A stretch of DNA of 6,332 nucleotides from an uncultured Clostridia bacterium. GTDB taxonomy: Bacteria > Bacillota > Clostridia > Peptostreptococcales > Anaerovoracaceae. The stretch spans positions 1 through 6,332 of the forward strand of contig CAKQNZ010000121.1 in NCBI GenBank assembly GCA_934255435.1. The letters run 5' to 3'. The notes under the pieces are model-generated. The model ran no database searches and was not told the origin of the DNA. It was given only the letters and a program-made list of their open reading frames with translations. Of the stretch, positions 5,771 through 6,332 are shown one piece after another. A program made the translations under genes and the position numbers. Position 1 is the stretch's first letter; every line of letters begins with the position of its first letter.

Positions 5771-6331
5771 TCAAGAGTTTTTATGCTGCTGCTTCCGTCT
5801 TCTCCTCACTACCACTTCCATCGCTGCCAGCAGCAGTATGGCTGCTGCTGTGATGGCTGCTCCTGCTTTCAGGCCTGGTGGGGTGAAGGTTAGTTCTATA
5901 GTGTGGGTGCCTTTGCTGAGATCAACTGATATCAGCGAGCCTCCTGCCAGTTCGCTGATATTGCGCTGGCTGCCGTCGACTTTGAGTTTCCAGCCGTTTT
6001 CGTATGGTATCGAGGTCATGAGCACGCCGTCTTCGTCTGCTGTCACACTGCCGGTGACGTGGGTATCGTCCCAGGCTGTCACCTTCATGGTGTTTTTCGA
6101 CAGAAGGCTGTACGCTTTGTCCCAGAGATCCATATCCATCGTACATACTTTGCTTGTTATTGTGCTTTCTATGCCTGATGCGTCATCGTAGTCTATGACT
6201 ATATCGAATGTACTGCCTTTCCTGACGCTGCCGATATCCACGATGGAGCCGCAGTCGTTTCGTATGGAAATATCATCGGTGTCGCTGCCGTTGCGCACGG
6301 TTATCGTCGACGCCGAACCTGCCTCCACGAA
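5771..6331 (-). CDS. YfhO-family membrane protein, C-terminal 186 residues (gene enters from the right edge)
   Basis: Minus-strand frame open at the right edge and ending with TGA at 5773-5771; the start is outside the window, and the GTG at 6328 is internal. The visible part is an extracytoplasmic beta-rich domain followed by one membrane segment (AAITAAAILLLAAMEVVV) and a basic tail RRRRKQQHK. The stretch VLMTSIPYENGWKLKVDG, then a Gly-Gly-Ser turn and SVDLSKGTHTIELTFTPPGLKAG, is the characteristic C-terminal signature of the YfhO family (PF09586). These are large multi-span glycosyltransferase-like proteins; B. subtilis YfhO is implicated in glycosylating lipoteichoic acid outside the membrane. 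Full-length members are commonly 800-900 residues, so roughly a fifth is seen. The substrate here cannot be told. The gene has its own terminator and is convergent with the regulator gene, so no operon link is implied. Confidence 0.85.
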   Translation of the reverse strand, partial: FVEAGSASTITVRNGSDTDDISIRNDCGSIVDIGSVRKGSTFDIVIDYDDASGIESTITSKVCTMDMDLWDKAYSLLSKNTMKVTAWDDTHVTGSVTADEDGVLMTSIPYENGWKLKVDGSQRNISELAGGSLISVDLSKGTHTIELTFTPPGLKAGAAITAAAILLLAAMEVVVRRRRKQQHKNS

Positions 6332-6332
6332 C

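Noticed and set aside
1..6332. tRNA, rRNA, CRISPR array, insertion sequence or prophage signs
   Set aside because: No tRNA-like cloverleaf, regularly spaced repeats, transposase motifs or terminal inverted repeats were seen on either strand.

Overview
The window reads as ordinary chromosomal DNA of a Gram-positive anaerobe of the Clostridia (Firmicutes). Three things suggest this: a fibro-slime/Cna_B surface protein of the kind seen in Ruminococcaceae, Lachnospiraceae and their relatives, a stand-alone ECF-transporter S component, and strong AGGAGG-type ribosome binding sites with sigma-A promoters. Frequent ATA, AGA and CTG codons at moderate GC fit several clostridial families. The genus cannot be fixed from the sequence alone.

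Layout from left to right. (1) Positions 1-3322, minus strand, are one uninterrupted reading frame of at least 1107 codons that leaves the window at its left edge. It encodes the N-terminal part of a giant secreted surface protein: signal peptide, fibro-slime/PA14-like domain, SpaA/Cna_B-like domains and pilin-type isopeptide domains. (2) Positions 3323-3592 hold its leader and a near-consensus sigma-A promoter (TTGACA-17-TATACT). Around the promoter are two copies of a palindromic octamer, an inverted repeat and, further upstream, a run of nine G on the coding strand. (3) Positions 3593-3625 are the terminator of the next minus-strand gene. (4) Positions 3665-4213, minus, encode a small integral membrane protein, an ECF vitamin-transporter S component. 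(5) Positions 4214-4326 form a compact divergent promoter region with two TGTAT/ATACA palindromes. (6) Positions 4327-5712, plus, encode a MocR/PdxR-type regulator, a GntR winged helix fused to an aminotransferase fold. (7) Positions 5722-5760 are a bidirectional terminator between convergent genes. (8) Positions 5771-6331, minus, are the C-terminal 186 residues of a YfhO-family membrane protein that enters from the right edge.

The functional core is the divergent MocR regulator/S-component pair. MocR regulators are built on a pyridoxal-phosphate-binding fold and many control vitamin B6 synthesis or uptake. The S-component family includes predicted B6 and hydroxymethylpyrimidine transporters. 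The simplest reading is a self-contained vitamin-uptake control unit, with the energising EcfA/A'/T module encoded elsewhere. The striking oddity is that the regulator carries Ser312 where the family has the lysine that forms the Schiff base with PLP. The surface-protein gene and the YfhO gene are separate transcription units. Both concern the cell envelope, but the sequence does not link them to the vitamin unit.
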